The notes under the pieces: generated by a model
What the model was told of the DNA's origin: nothing
Seen by the model: only the letters and a program-made list of their open reading frames with translations
Databases searched by the model: none
Part shown: positions 17,194-25,000 of the stretch, piece after piece
Numbering within the stretch: position 1 is the stretch's first letter
How the letters are laid out: every line of letters starts with the position of its first letter
Translations under genes and position numbers: made by a program
Source: Desulfofarcimen acetoxidans DSM 771
GTDB taxonomy: Bacteria > Bacillota > Desulfotomaculia > Desulfotomaculales > Desulfofarciminaceae
Assembly: GCF_000024205.1 (NCBI RefSeq)
Contig: NC_013216.1
Coordinates: 1,302,001 to 1,366,000, forward strand
DNA: 64,000 nucleotides
Direction of reading: 5' to 3'

Positions 17194-19140
17194 ATGTTGA
17201 AAAAGATCTCCGCAATCTTGATTATTTTATCACTTGTTTTTATGTCAGGCTGTAGTGTTTTAAAGTCTTTGCCGGAACCTGAAATTCCGGTTGCCTCAAA
17301 AATATATGATGTAAACGGCCAACTGATCACAACTGTTTACAGGCAAAACAGAAATCCTGTGACTATGAATGAAATATCCCCGCACGTGCAGGACGCAATA
17401 GTTGCTGTTGAGGACAGCAGATTTTATAGACATCATGGACTGGATTTTCTGGGTATGTTAAGAGCTTTGTATAGAAATCTCTTAGCAGGCGGTGTAGTGG
17501 AAGGCGGCAGTACCATTACACAACAGCTGGCTAAAAATTTGTATCTGGGTAATGAACGCACTTTTTCCCGAAAATTAAAAGAGATGGTCTATGCTGTTCA
17601 ATTAGAGAGAAGCTTCAGTAAAAAAGAAATATTGCAGATGTATTTGAATACGATATATTTTGGCCAGGGTGCCTATGGGATAGAGGCAGCATCCAGGTAC
17701 TACTTTGATACACCGGCCAAGGATTTAGATTTAGCGGAGGGCGCTATGCTGGCTGGTATACCTCGTTCACCTGAAAATTATTCACCTGCTAATGACTGGG
17801 ATGCTGCTAAAAAAAGACAGACTGTTGTTCTGGATCGCATGGCGGAGTTAAATTATATCAGTACTGAGCAGGCTGCGGCAGCTAAGAATGAACCTTTGAT
17901 ACCTGTAAAAGAAAAAAAATGGAATCAAAAGGCTCCCTATTTTATTGCTGAGGTTGTTAATTATTTTAAAGAGCATTACCCGCAAAACTGGGAAATGATT
18001 TTTACCCAGGGCTTATCAATTTACACCACTCTGGATGTGAAACTGCAGGATTCAGCGGAAAAAGCTGTACAGTCTAATTTAGCTAAGTCGCCGCCGGATT
18101 TGGAATGCGCGCTGGTAGCACTCGACCCGCATAACGGTTATATCAAGGCTATGGTAGGGGGGCGCGATTTTAACCGTTCTCAGTACAACAGAGTTTATGC
18201 CCGCAGCCAGCCTGGCTCAGCCTTCAAGCCTTTTCTTTACGCAGCGGCTATTGATGCCGGCTATACGGCTGCGACAACCATTAAATGTGAACCTACGGTT
18301 TACAGGTTAGATACAGGCGAGAATTATATACCGAAAGATTATCACGGCAATTATCATTATCGTCCGATGACTCTCAAAGAAGCCCTTTATATTTCTGACA
18401 ATGTGGTATCTGTAAATCTCAACAATCAGATTGGTCCGGCCGTTTTAGCCTCTTATGCCGCTAAAATGGGTATAGATAGTCCCTTGCGTTCATATCTATC
18501 TTTAGTGCTCGGCACTTCGGAGGTGACGCCTATAGAAATGGCCCGGGCCTATGGGCCGTTGGCCAACAACGGGATAAAAACCAAGCCGTTTTTTATCTTA
18601 AGAGTAACGGACAGGTATGGGCGGGTATTAGAAAACAATAGGCCTTTTCAGGAGCAGGCCATAGATCCGAAGAGCGCCTATATAGTTACCGATATGTTGA
18701 AATCAGTGCTTTATCCCGGTGGCACGGCCCCACAGGTGGCAGGTATAATTAACCGCCCGGCAGCCGGAAAAACGGGCACCACCGAAGATCTTAAGGATGC
18801 TTGGTTTGTTGGCTATACTCCTGACATAGTGGCAGCTGTTTATACCGGCTATGATGATAAAAATAAAAAAGCAGGCAATACAGGTGGAGTAATAGCAGCG
18901 CCTATATGGGCGGATTTTATCCGGGAAGGCCTGAAAGGCCAGGAAACCAATGAATTTACAGTCCCTGATGGAATAGTTTTTACGGATATTTGCCCGGAAG
19001 ACGGTCTTTTAGCCGCACCCGGTGATCCGAGAGCTATTCACGCAGCTTTTATCAAGGGAACTGAACCGAAAACACCCTGCTATTCTTTATTGCAGGATAA
19101 TTTAATACAATTACCTGATAATCCGGAGATCAGGCCGTAA
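17194..19140 (+). CDS. Class A penicillin-binding protein (PBP1A family)
   Basis: Bifunctional murein synthase of 648 aa. N-terminal hydrophobic segment (residues 5-19) ends in FMSGC, resembling a lipobox with Cys20. A GT51 transglycosylase domain (about 45-220) contains EDSRFYRHHG, GGSTITQQLAKN and the EILQMYLN segment. A transpeptidase domain (about 300-590) carries the SxxK motif in PGSAFKP, the SDN motif (ISDNVV) and KTGTT. I start at ATG 17194 behind GGAGGT; the frame extends upstream to 17053 but that part overlaps the preceding gene and lacks a ribosome site. The lipobox-like N-terminus is unusual, as class A PBPs normally keep an uncleaved anchor. Confidence 0.92.
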   Translation: MLKKISAILIILSLVFMSGCSVLKSLPEPEIPVASKIYDVNGQLITTVYRQNRNPVTMNEISPHVQDAIVAVEDSRFYRHHGLDFLGMLRALYRNLLAGGVVEGGSTITQQLAKNLYLGNERTFSRKLKEMVYAVQLERSFSKKEILQMYLNTIYFGQGAYGIEAASRYYFDTPAKDLDLAEGAMLAGIPRSPENYSPANDWDAAKKRQTVVLDRMAELNYISTEQAAAAKNEPLIPVKEKKWNQKAPYFIAEVVNYFKEHYPQNWEMIFTQGLSIYTTLDVKLQDSAEKAVQSNLAKSPPDLECALVALDPHNGYIKAMVGGRDFNRSQYNRVYARSQPGSAFKPFLYAAAIDAGYTAATTIKCEPTVYRLDTGENYIPKDYHGNYHYRPMTLKEALYISDNVVSVNLNNQIGPAVLASYAAKMGIDSPLRSYLSLVLGTSEVTPIEMARAYGPLANNGIKTKPFFILRVTDRYGRVLENNRPFQEQAIDPKSAYIVTDMLKSVLYPGGTAPQVAGIINRPAAGKTGTTEDLKDAWFVGYTPDIVAAVYTGYDDKNKKAGNTGGVIAAPIWADFIREGLKGQETNEFTVPDGIVFTDICPEDGLLAAPGDPRAIHAAFIKGTEPKTPCYSLLQDNLIQLPDNPEIRP

Positions 19141-19243
19141 TGTAAGTAGATAAACTTTTTCGTTTAAGAAAAAGCAGGAAATTTAAAACATATTAGCGAA
19201 AGTATTATAAAGAATTAAATAGATTCTGATGGGGGTAGGAATT

Positions 19244-19672
19244 TTGTGCCAGCAGTTTATTAGTATATTAAGTGAAAAATATAATTTTACCAGGGTTCAG
19301 GAAGATATTTTATCTAAGACCCCCAGTGCCTTAGGACGTAATGAAAGACGGATCCTATTCGAAACTCTCAAGCCGAGAGAAAGAGAGTTTAAAATATTTT
19401 TAAAAGAGAAATACGAGCAATTGAACAAGGAAGATCGTCATTTTTGGTTAGTTGCCACTGTTGATAGTTTGCTGGCTAAGGGTGGAGAATCAGCTATTAT
19501 TGACGGTTTGCTGATGGATGTTATCGGCAGACTGGAAGTGTACAAGGTTTTACGACAGCGCTCAGAGATTGAGGGACGGGCTTTAAAGCCCTTGGTTAAT
19601 TTTGGAGGTCTTAGCTTTGTTTTAGTGGCTATGGTCATTATAACTGCTATTATATTATATTTCTTACATTAA
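19244..19672 (+). CDS. Hypothetical C-terminally membrane-anchored protein
   Basis: About 142 aa, not recognised. The N-terminal 115 residues are charged and helical (KPREREFKIFLKEKYEQLNKED), and the last 25 residues form a single transmembrane helix ending just before the stop, as in tail-anchored proteins with the bulk in the cytoplasm. A GGGGGTAGGA sequence lies directly upstream of TTG 19244, which I prefer; ATG 19229 in the same frame has no ribosome site. It sits 13 bases before a DUF3786 gene and is probably cotranscribed with it. Confidence 0.65.
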   Translation: MCQQFISILSEKYNFTRVQEDILSKTPSALGRNERRILFETLKPREREFKIFLKEKYEQLNKEDRHFWLVATVDSLLAKGGESAIIDGLLMDVIGRLEVYKVLRQRSEIEGRALKPLVNFGGLSFVLVAMVIITAIILYFLH

Positions 19673-19685
19673 GGGAGGGATTTTA

Positions 19686-20297
19686 TTGGCAGGTCCAAAA
19701 ATTACTGCTTACCAGGAAGCGCTTAATGCGTTTTTAAGCAAAACACCTGAAGAAATTATTTTACCGAGCGGAGCTAAGTATGACCAGGACGCAAGATTAT
19801 ATAAAATAAACTATTGCGGCATGCAGTATTCCGTTAACCAGGATGGTGGCATTATTACGCCGCTGGATAAAGCAGAAAAGTTGGACTATAATGATGAAAC
19901 TTTGATTTTGCAATATTTAACGCAGAGCAGCGGTATTCCTGCAAGAGAAAAATGGATTAATTTTTTGCAGCTGCCTGGTGGTGAGATGCACCTTCTGCCT
20001 TTTAAAAATGATGCTCTGTTTCCGTTGGCCAAAATGTTTGGTGAAGATGCTAAAGCGTTTTTCTCAGCGAGTCGCAAATATGGAGCTGAGCCTATTGAGG
20101 TAGGGGATCATGCCGTAGTGATACAGGCACTGCCCAAAATACCTCTGGTAGTTGCTCTATGGATGGCAGATGATGAATTTCCGGCCAAGTCTAATATCTT
20201 ATTTGATGAAACAGCCCCTCTGCATCTATCAACTGCTTCCCTCTGGGTTCTAGGTATAGAATTGGCGAAGAAAATTATGAGGAATCGTGAATCTTAA
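19686..20297 (+). CDS. DUF3786 domain protein
   Basis: A 203-aa protein matching the DUF3786 pattern common in anaerobes with corrinoid or Wood-Ljungdahl metabolism. Features are the N-terminal Y..AL...L...P.E I region, a YxINYCGMQY strand, LLQYLT-like helix (LILQYLTQSSG), and the C-terminal VALWMADDEFPA..LFDETAP segment. No membrane segment or signal. Start is TTG behind GGGAGGG. Function is unknown; members are often found near tetrapyrrole-dependent enzymes, which is association only. Confidence 0.78.
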   Translation: MAGPKITAYQEALNAFLSKTPEEIILPSGAKYDQDARLYKINYCGMQYSVNQDGGIITPLDKAEKLDYNDETLILQYLTQSSGIPAREKWINFLQLPGGEMHLLPFKNDALFPLAKMFGEDAKAFFSASRKYGAEPIEVGDHAVVIQALPKIPLVVALWMADDEFPAKSNILFDETAPLHLSTASLWVLGIELAKKIMRNRES

Positions 20298-20323
20298 GCT
20301 TTAGTAAAATTGGAGAGATAAAT

Positions 20324-20773
20324 ATGAAAAAGCATATAAATGCTTTAATTACAAAATTTTTATTTATTGCCCCTGTTATAGGCCTGGTGGGACCGATTTT
20401 CAGCGGTATGAATTATAAAATAGCTGTTATTGCAGCCGCAATTATTACACTGGGCACTTATTTGAGTGCTGATTTAATTTTGCTCCCACGAATGGGTAAG
20501 ATACCGGCTCTAATAGGGGATGCCATTATTGCCCTGGTTGTTTACTGGGAGATAACTTTCGTCACGGGTTGGGCCAGATTCAGCCTGGTAGGAATGCTGC
20601 TGTCAACTCTGGCCATAGTTTTTGGAGAAATATATTTCCACAATTACCTCCTTAAGACTGTACTGCGGCAGCCCGGATACAATAAAAATATTGTTTCTCA
20701 TACTGCTGTTAACACGAAAAACGAGAAAAGCCAGCAGATAAATAAAAAATCGAGAAGTGGCAAGAAAAGATAA
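20324..20773 (+). CDS. DUF2512 (YndM-like) integral membrane protein
   Basis: A 149-aa membrane protein with four hydrophobic helices (roughly residues 10-27, 31-52, 60-80 and 83-105) and a basic, lysine-rich tail. The pattern matches DUF2512/YndM of spore-forming Firmicutes, whose B. subtilis members are linked to sporulation. Ribosome site GGAGA is 8-9 bases upstream of ATG. Its role here is unknown. It ends 1-2 bases before a terminator. Confidence 0.75.
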   Translation: MKKHINALITKFLFIAPVIGLVGPIFSGMNYKIAVIAAAIITLGTYLSADLILLPRMGKIPALIGDAIIALVVYWEITFVTGWARFSLVGMLLSTLAIVFGEIYFHNYLLKTVLRQPGYNKNIVSHTAVNTKNEKSQQINKKSRSGKKR

Positions 20774-20774
20774 G

Positions 20775-20803
20775 AAATCCCGTTTTAATACGGGGTTTTT
20801 TAT
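20775..20803 (+). terminator. Terminator after DUF2512 gene
   Basis: AAATCCCGT pairing with ACGGGGTTT, followed by TTTTTATTTATTT. Confidence 0.88.
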
Positions 20804-20889
20804 TTATTTAACCTGACTTTTAACCTTCATACTGTGATTAAATTTAATTTAATATGGTAATAATTGTAATAGAGGGAGGTATCATAATT

Positions 20890-21858
20890 ATGAAGAGAGA
20901 CAATTATATCAAAAACTATATCCATTACAGAGAAAATCAAAAAACTGCTCTGGCCAGACAGATTGAGTTTGTTAGCGTTCTGCTCGTTCTCTGGATATGC
21001 ACAGCCCTAATCATGCTTAGCATTTGGGGTTACGATTTAACTGTATTGGCGCTTACTTTCATAATACTTTTGGGAGAATATAAACTACTTAGTTTGATCA
21101 GGCAAATAAAACTGGAACATAGACTTAACCGCTATAAAATCTGGCTTTCCGGCAAGAAATGTCAGCAGAGTATTGATGAAACAGCAACTAGCGGGGAATT
21201 TCAGCAATTAGTCCAGGAAATACTGGAAAATACCTCCCATTTCTCAAAAGTTAAAGTTAATAAATCGAAAGTGAAAACTCATGGCATAGACCTAACAGCT
21301 CAATATAAAAATCTGCCGGTAGTTGTTCGTTGTGAAAAAACAACCGACCAGGAAAATAAAATTTCAATACAATGCCTGCATGAAATGGTAGATGATTTGG
21401 ATAAGCTGGGTATGAAGAATGGAATTATTGTAACTAACGGTATTTTTGGCAATAAGAGCAGGGCCGCGGCTGAAAAATATAAGAAGGACTATGCTATTAC
21501 TCTTATTGATCGATATAATTTGATCGAATACGCGCGCAAAGCCAATCATAAGATTTTTCCTGCTCCACATATTGTTGAGCAATTGATAACGGAACGCCAG
21601 GAACAAAAAAGTGCAGATTTAATACCCTTAAGCAGCAGGTTGATAGGTGACCGTCATAAAGCTGCAGGCTATTTTACTGCGGCTTCCATACTCGGGTTTA
21701 TGTATTATCTAATTAACAATATAAGTTTTTTCAGTATAATTTATTTGCTGTTCGCTTTAGTTAATGTAACTTTAGGCATTATGTGCCTTCTGCATGGTAA
21801 AAGCAGATACGAATTGACCGCGATTAATATAATTGATACGGGTAAAGAACCGGGTTAA
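20890..21858 (+). CDS. Membrane-anchored Mrr-like restriction endonuclease-fold protein
   Basis: A 322-aa protein. Two hydrophobic helices come first (about 18-45 and 48-66), then a basic linker, an Mrr-type endonuclease-like domain (about 95-225) and two more hydrophobic helices (about 250-300). The Mrr-like part shows SGEFQQLVQEIL, HGIDLTAQYKN and the strand VVVRCEK, then NGIIVTNGIF. In active Mrr enzymes the strand reads close to VQCK. Here the aligned residues are R and E, so nuclease activity is doubtful unless the alignment shifts. ATG 20890 with GGGAGGT nine bases upstream is preferred. Likely a membrane-tethered DNA- or nucleotide-sensing relative. Confidence 0.72.
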   Translation: MKRDNYIKNYIHYRENQKTALARQIEFVSVLLVLWICTALIMLSIWGYDLTVLALTFIILLGEYKLLSLIRQIKLEHRLNRYKIWLSGKKCQQSIDETATSGEFQQLVQEILENTSHFSKVKVNKSKVKTHGIDLTAQYKNLPVVVRCEKTTDQENKISIQCLHEMVDDLDKLGMKNGIIVTNGIFGNKSRAAAEKYKKDYAITLIDRYNLIEYARKANHKIFPAPHIVEQLITERQEQKSADLIPLSSRLIGDRHKAAGYFTAASILGFMYYLINNISFFSIIYLLFALVNVTLGIMCLLHGKSRYELTAINIIDTGKEPG

Positions 21859-21878
21859 ACCGGCTCTTTACCCTTTTT
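21840..21878 (+). terminator. Terminator overlapping the end of the Mrr-like gene
   Basis: GGGTAAAGA..CCGG pairs with CCGG..TCTTTACCC, then TTTTTAT. The stop codon lies in the loop region. Confidence 0.88.
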
Positions 21879-22015
21879 ATACTCCAGGAAATTTTTCTCA
21901 TTATGGATCTGTGGATGAATCATTGTTTAATGTGAGTGAAAATGGTACTTTTGAGTTTATTTTCATGGTAGTATAGGTACCTGTGGCTGATCGAAAGTCG
22001 CTATAGGCTATTTTC

Positions 22016-22336
22016 TTATTGAATTTTATAAACCCAGTTATTACCGCTGTTGTTGTCCCAGTTGCTGAGATTATCCTTAAAACAAAAATTTAATTGTTTA
22101 TCCTTCATGTCCAGAGATACTTCAAATCCTGACTGGCCCTTGAGCATTTCTATTTCTTTAACATTTCGCCAGTTGTTTAAATCTCCAAAACCTGCATGCA
22201 TAATGACTTTCTCAGCTCCCGCGCGTGCCAGAAGCCCGTCGTACAGAACGCTGACCTTATTGCCGTCTTCAGTTATAGGCTTTACTCGTACACCGTAAAT
22301 CTGATCAGAGTAAGTATAGGGTTGCAAATTGTTCAA
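22016..22336 (-). CDS. Small carbohydrate-binding-module protein (CBM25/53-like)
   Basis: A protein of about 106 aa made of a single beta-sandwich-like domain. The spacing of YDGLLARAGAEKV, MHAGFGD..NW, GFEVSLDM and WDNNSGNNWVY fits starch-binding modules of the CBM25/CBM53 kind, which bind alpha-glucans. There is no signal peptide and no catalytic domain, so it is probably cytoplasmic, perhaps associated with glycogen or spore polysaccharide. GGAGGTG lies at 22343-22349, which favours TTG 22336 over the GTG at 22345 embedded in it. It is monocistronic on the minus strand. Confidence 0.65.
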   Translation of the reverse strand: MNNLQPYTYSDQIYGVRVKPITEDGNKVSVLYDGLLARAGAEKVIMHAGFGDLNNWRNVKEIEMLKGQSGFEVSLDMKDKQLNFCFKDNLSNWDNNSGNNWVYKIQ

Positions 22337-22493
22337 TCGGCACACCTCCGAAGTATAAAATGTAATAGCTTAAAAACAATTTAAACATTATATAGTGTGC
22401 AACTAAACTCAATTAATTATAAGTCATAAAAAATTGGCTCGTATTAAATCGTAATATAGTGGGATAATTTTTAAAGATATAAAGCCAGCAAGT

Positions 22494-23162
22494 GTGGTGA
22501 GAAGGTTGAGGATTAGCAGTCGGTTTTTTGGCAAGTATTGCCTGCATTTGCTTAAAAAAATATTATTGTATATTGCAGTGCCTTTAAGCCCGTTAATTGT
22601 CTGGTTTATTCTGGTCATAAACCGAAATTTGCTGCAATATCTAGCCTGCTCTCCCTGGCTTAAGTATTATTTTCCCTCCGTTTCAAGTATTTTACGAGAA
22701 GATGTCGTTAAAGAGAATTTTATCTATTATTTTAACAGTGCCGCGCTAAGCGGCTTGTTAACTCTTTTTGGGGTAATTGTTACCGTTTGGTATTATTATT
22801 CCACCAGACAACAAGAGCTAATAGAAAGAAAGTTTTTTGTAATAGATGAACTGATAGCAGAACTGAAAAAAAACCGGCGAATGATAGAGCAAATTAAAGC
22901 TAGATTAGAATTAACAGAGGATTTAAACCAGGATAACCCGGAAATAAAAATATATACTGATGCATGGCATAAACTAGGAGCCGACGTAGCATTATTGCCC
23001 AGGCGAATGCATATGAGATTAAGCGTGCTTTACGGGTGTCTGGCTGAATGTAAAAAACCCATGGATTATTGCAGCAGGAAGCAAACCCTTGATAAAATAG
23101 CTGGTTTAATTACGGATATGCATAAATATCGTACTTATTTGGGTAAAAAAGAGGTATATTGA
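22494..23162 (+). CDS. Hypothetical two-helix membrane protein with coiled coil
   Basis: A 222-aa protein, not recognised. Hydrophobic helix one (about residues 18-42) and helix two (about 83-103) flank a short external loop. The cytoplasmic C-terminal half begins with a charged coiled-coil-like stretch (RQQELIERKFFVIDELIAE) and ends with a helical domain containing two Cys. Start GTG 22494 or 22497 has only a weak ribosome site; TTG 22506 after GAGAAGG is an alternative. It lies alone between the CBM gene and the DegT gene, with no obvious partner. Confidence 0.6.
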   Translation: MVRRLRISSRFFGKYCLHLLKKILLYIAVPLSPLIVWFILVINRNLLQYLACSPWLKYYFPSVSSILREDVVKENFIYYFNSAALSGLLTLFGVIVTVWYYYSTRQQELIERKFFVIDELIAELKKNRRMIEQIKARLELTEDLNQDNPEIKIYTDAWHKLGADVALLPRRMHMRLSVLYGCLAECKKPMDYCSRKQTLDKIAGLITDMHKYRTYLGKKEVY

Positions 23163-23203
23163 GTCTACACTGTACGAAGGTTACTTTTTTATGCTAATTC
23201 CAC

Positions 23204-23232
23204 TTGAATCTCCTTTATGGTATTATTATCAT
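23204..23232 (+). promoter_or_regulatory. Putative promoter of the DegT-family gene
   Basis: TTGAAT, 17-base spacer, TATCAT, 32 bases before the start codon. Confidence 0.6.
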
Positions 23233-23263
23233 TGTATTAATGTTTTGATAAGGAAGTGTAAGC

Positions 23264-24475
23264 ATGACAAAACTACTTGCTATTGATGGGGGTTTGCCGG
23301 TCAGGGAGAGTTTTTTGCCGGTAAGCAAGCCATTTATTGATCAGGAGGATATTAAAGCTGCAGCGGCTGTTCTGAAAAGTGGGATCTTATCAGAAGGCCC
23401 GCAGACAGAGGCCTTTGAGCAGTCCTTTGCCAGGTATACAGGGGCCAAATATGCAGTAGCAGTATCCAGCGGCAGTGCCGGTTTGCACATTGCGCTAAGA
23501 ACTGCTGCTATCGGGCACCAGGAAGAAGTATTAACGTCTCCTCTGAGCTTCCCAATAAACTCTAATTGCATTCTTTACCAGCAGGCTATTCATACCTTTG
23601 TAGATATTGATACGGCTACCTATAATATGGATACCAAAATTTTAGCTCAGAAGTTATCTTACCGGTCAAAAGCTGTTATACCTGTCCATTTTGCCGGTCA
23701 ACCCTGTGACATGGATGAGGTTAATAAATTAGCCGCAAAAAATAATTTGATTGTTATTGAAGATGCTACACAGGCACTTGGTGCCGTCTATAAAGGTGAA
23801 AAAATAGGCAGTGCTGAGAATATGACCGTTTTTAGTTTTCATGCGAACCAGAGCCTGTCTACCGGTCAGGGAGGAATGGTTACTACCGGTTCTGAGGAAA
23901 CTTATAAATGGCTTAAAATATTCAGCAACCTGGGCATTGTAAGAGAACAGGCCTCACTGGTAGAACAGATTGGACCCTGGCATTATGAAATGCAAGATCT
24001 TGGTTTTAACTATAATATAACTGAAATGCAGGCGGCATTGGGACTAAGTCAGTTAGCTAAGCTTGATTGGTTCCTGGCTGCCAGAAAGAAAATAGCCTCC
24101 TGTTACAATGAAGCATTGTCTGGCTTAGCAGGACTGGTGCTGCCTGGACAATTGTCCGGCGTAGAATCGGCGTGGCACCATTATATTATACGAATCAAAC
24201 CGGAAGCTTTAAACACAGACCGCCAGGGGATATATCAAGCGCTCAGGGCAGAAAATATCGGGGTAGATGTAAACTACCTGCCCATCTTCCTGCATCCCTA
24301 TTATAAATGGCTTGGCCATCCTGACGTATGTACCCTGGAAGGAAGTCTCTGCCCAAGAGCCGAAGAAGTGTATAATAATATGCTATCACTGCCAATATTC
24401 CCTGCCATGCAAGAGCAGGATATCGAAGATGTAATTAAAGCGGTAAAAAAAGTTTTTAATTATCATGCTAAGTGA
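23264..24475 (+). CDS. DegT/DnrJ/EryC1/StrS-family protein lacking the PLP lysine
   Basis: A 403-aa member of the sugar aminotransferase family (fold type I PLP enzymes). Family landmarks are SEGPQTEAFEQSFARYTGAKYAV (residues around 41-63), VSSGSAGLHIAL, VIPVHFAGQPCDM, VIEDATQALGA, and the C-terminal SAWHHYIIRI and NYLPIFLHPYY. In active aminotransferases the motif after SFHA contains the Schiff-base lysine (usually V-K). Here it is SFHANQSLSTGQGG, with Gln196 in that place. It cannot form the normal internal aldimine and may be a dehydratase-like or non-catalytic homologue. Next gene follows after 47 bases. Confidence 0.85.
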   Translation: MTKLLAIDGGLPVRESFLPVSKPFIDQEDIKAAAAVLKSGILSEGPQTEAFEQSFARYTGAKYAVAVSSGSAGLHIALRTAAIGHQEEVLTSPLSFPINSNCILYQQAIHTFVDIDTATYNMDTKILAQKLSYRSKAVIPVHFAGQPCDMDEVNKLAAKNNLIVIEDATQALGAVYKGEKIGSAENMTVFSFHANQSLSTGQGGMVTTGSEETYKWLKIFSNLGIVREQASLVEQIGPWHYEMQDLGFNYNITEMQAALGLSQLAKLDWFLAARKKIASCYNEALSGLAGLVLPGQLSGVESAWHHYIIRIKPEALNTDRQGIYQALRAENIGVDVNYLPIFLHPYYKWLGHPDVCTLEGSLCPRAEEVYNNMLSLPIFPAMQEQDIEDVIKAVKKVFNYHAK

Positions 24476-24522
24476 TTTGGGAGGGGTGACCAATTTTTTT
24501 TCTAAAAGGAAAGACTGAACCA

Positions 24523-24981
24523 ATGGATCTGTGGTTTTTGGAAAAAAATCTCTACCTGTTTTTTCGGGAACAAAATTATACAGTTGAAGTTTTACAGAAG
24601 CCGGACGCTGATACTGTTTTAATGATTCTCGCTAAAAACGGACAGAAAACCTTGTTGCTTGGGAGGACAAGTCCTCTTGAGTTGGATCATCAAATTGTTC
24701 AGCAGTCAGTGCAGGCAAAAGTCAAATACAAATGTGCAGGGGTGGTTATTGCCGTAAATAGCAAATTCACCCGTGAAGCTCAGAAGATGGCTCGTTTGGA
24801 AAAAGTAGAACTATGGGACAATAAGAAAACAAGGAAAAACCTGCTGTCAGTTAGCGCTAAGAATATTGCCGCAATTAACCTGCCCGGGACCGGGGAACTG
24901 GAAAAAGCTCTTCAAGATATGTCAGTGTCTTTGGGAATCAATTCATCCATCATGGAAAATAATAATAAAACCAACTCTTGA
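24523..24981 (+). CDS. Hypothetical protein, possible nuclease-fold domain
   Basis: A 152-aa soluble protein I do not firmly recognise. Its middle (GVVIAVNSKFTREAQKMARLEKVELWD) looks like the final strand-helix-strand of Mrr-like restriction-fold domains, where a T..F..EA..A pattern precedes a strand ending in D. The expected catalytic D and QxK residues are not evident. The last 20 residues are polar and probably disordered. It lies between the DegT-family gene and the DUF445 gene, all in one direction with short gaps, so an operon is likely. Confidence 0.6.
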   Translation: MDLWFLEKNLYLFFREQNYTVEVLQKPDADTVLMILAKNGQKTLLLGRTSPLELDHQIVQQSVQAKVKYKCAGVVIAVNSKFTREAQKMARLEKVELWDNKKTRKNLLSVSAKNIAAINLPGTGELEKALQDMSVSLGINSSIMENNNKTNS

Positions 24982-25000
24982 AATTTGAAGGGGTGAAGAA

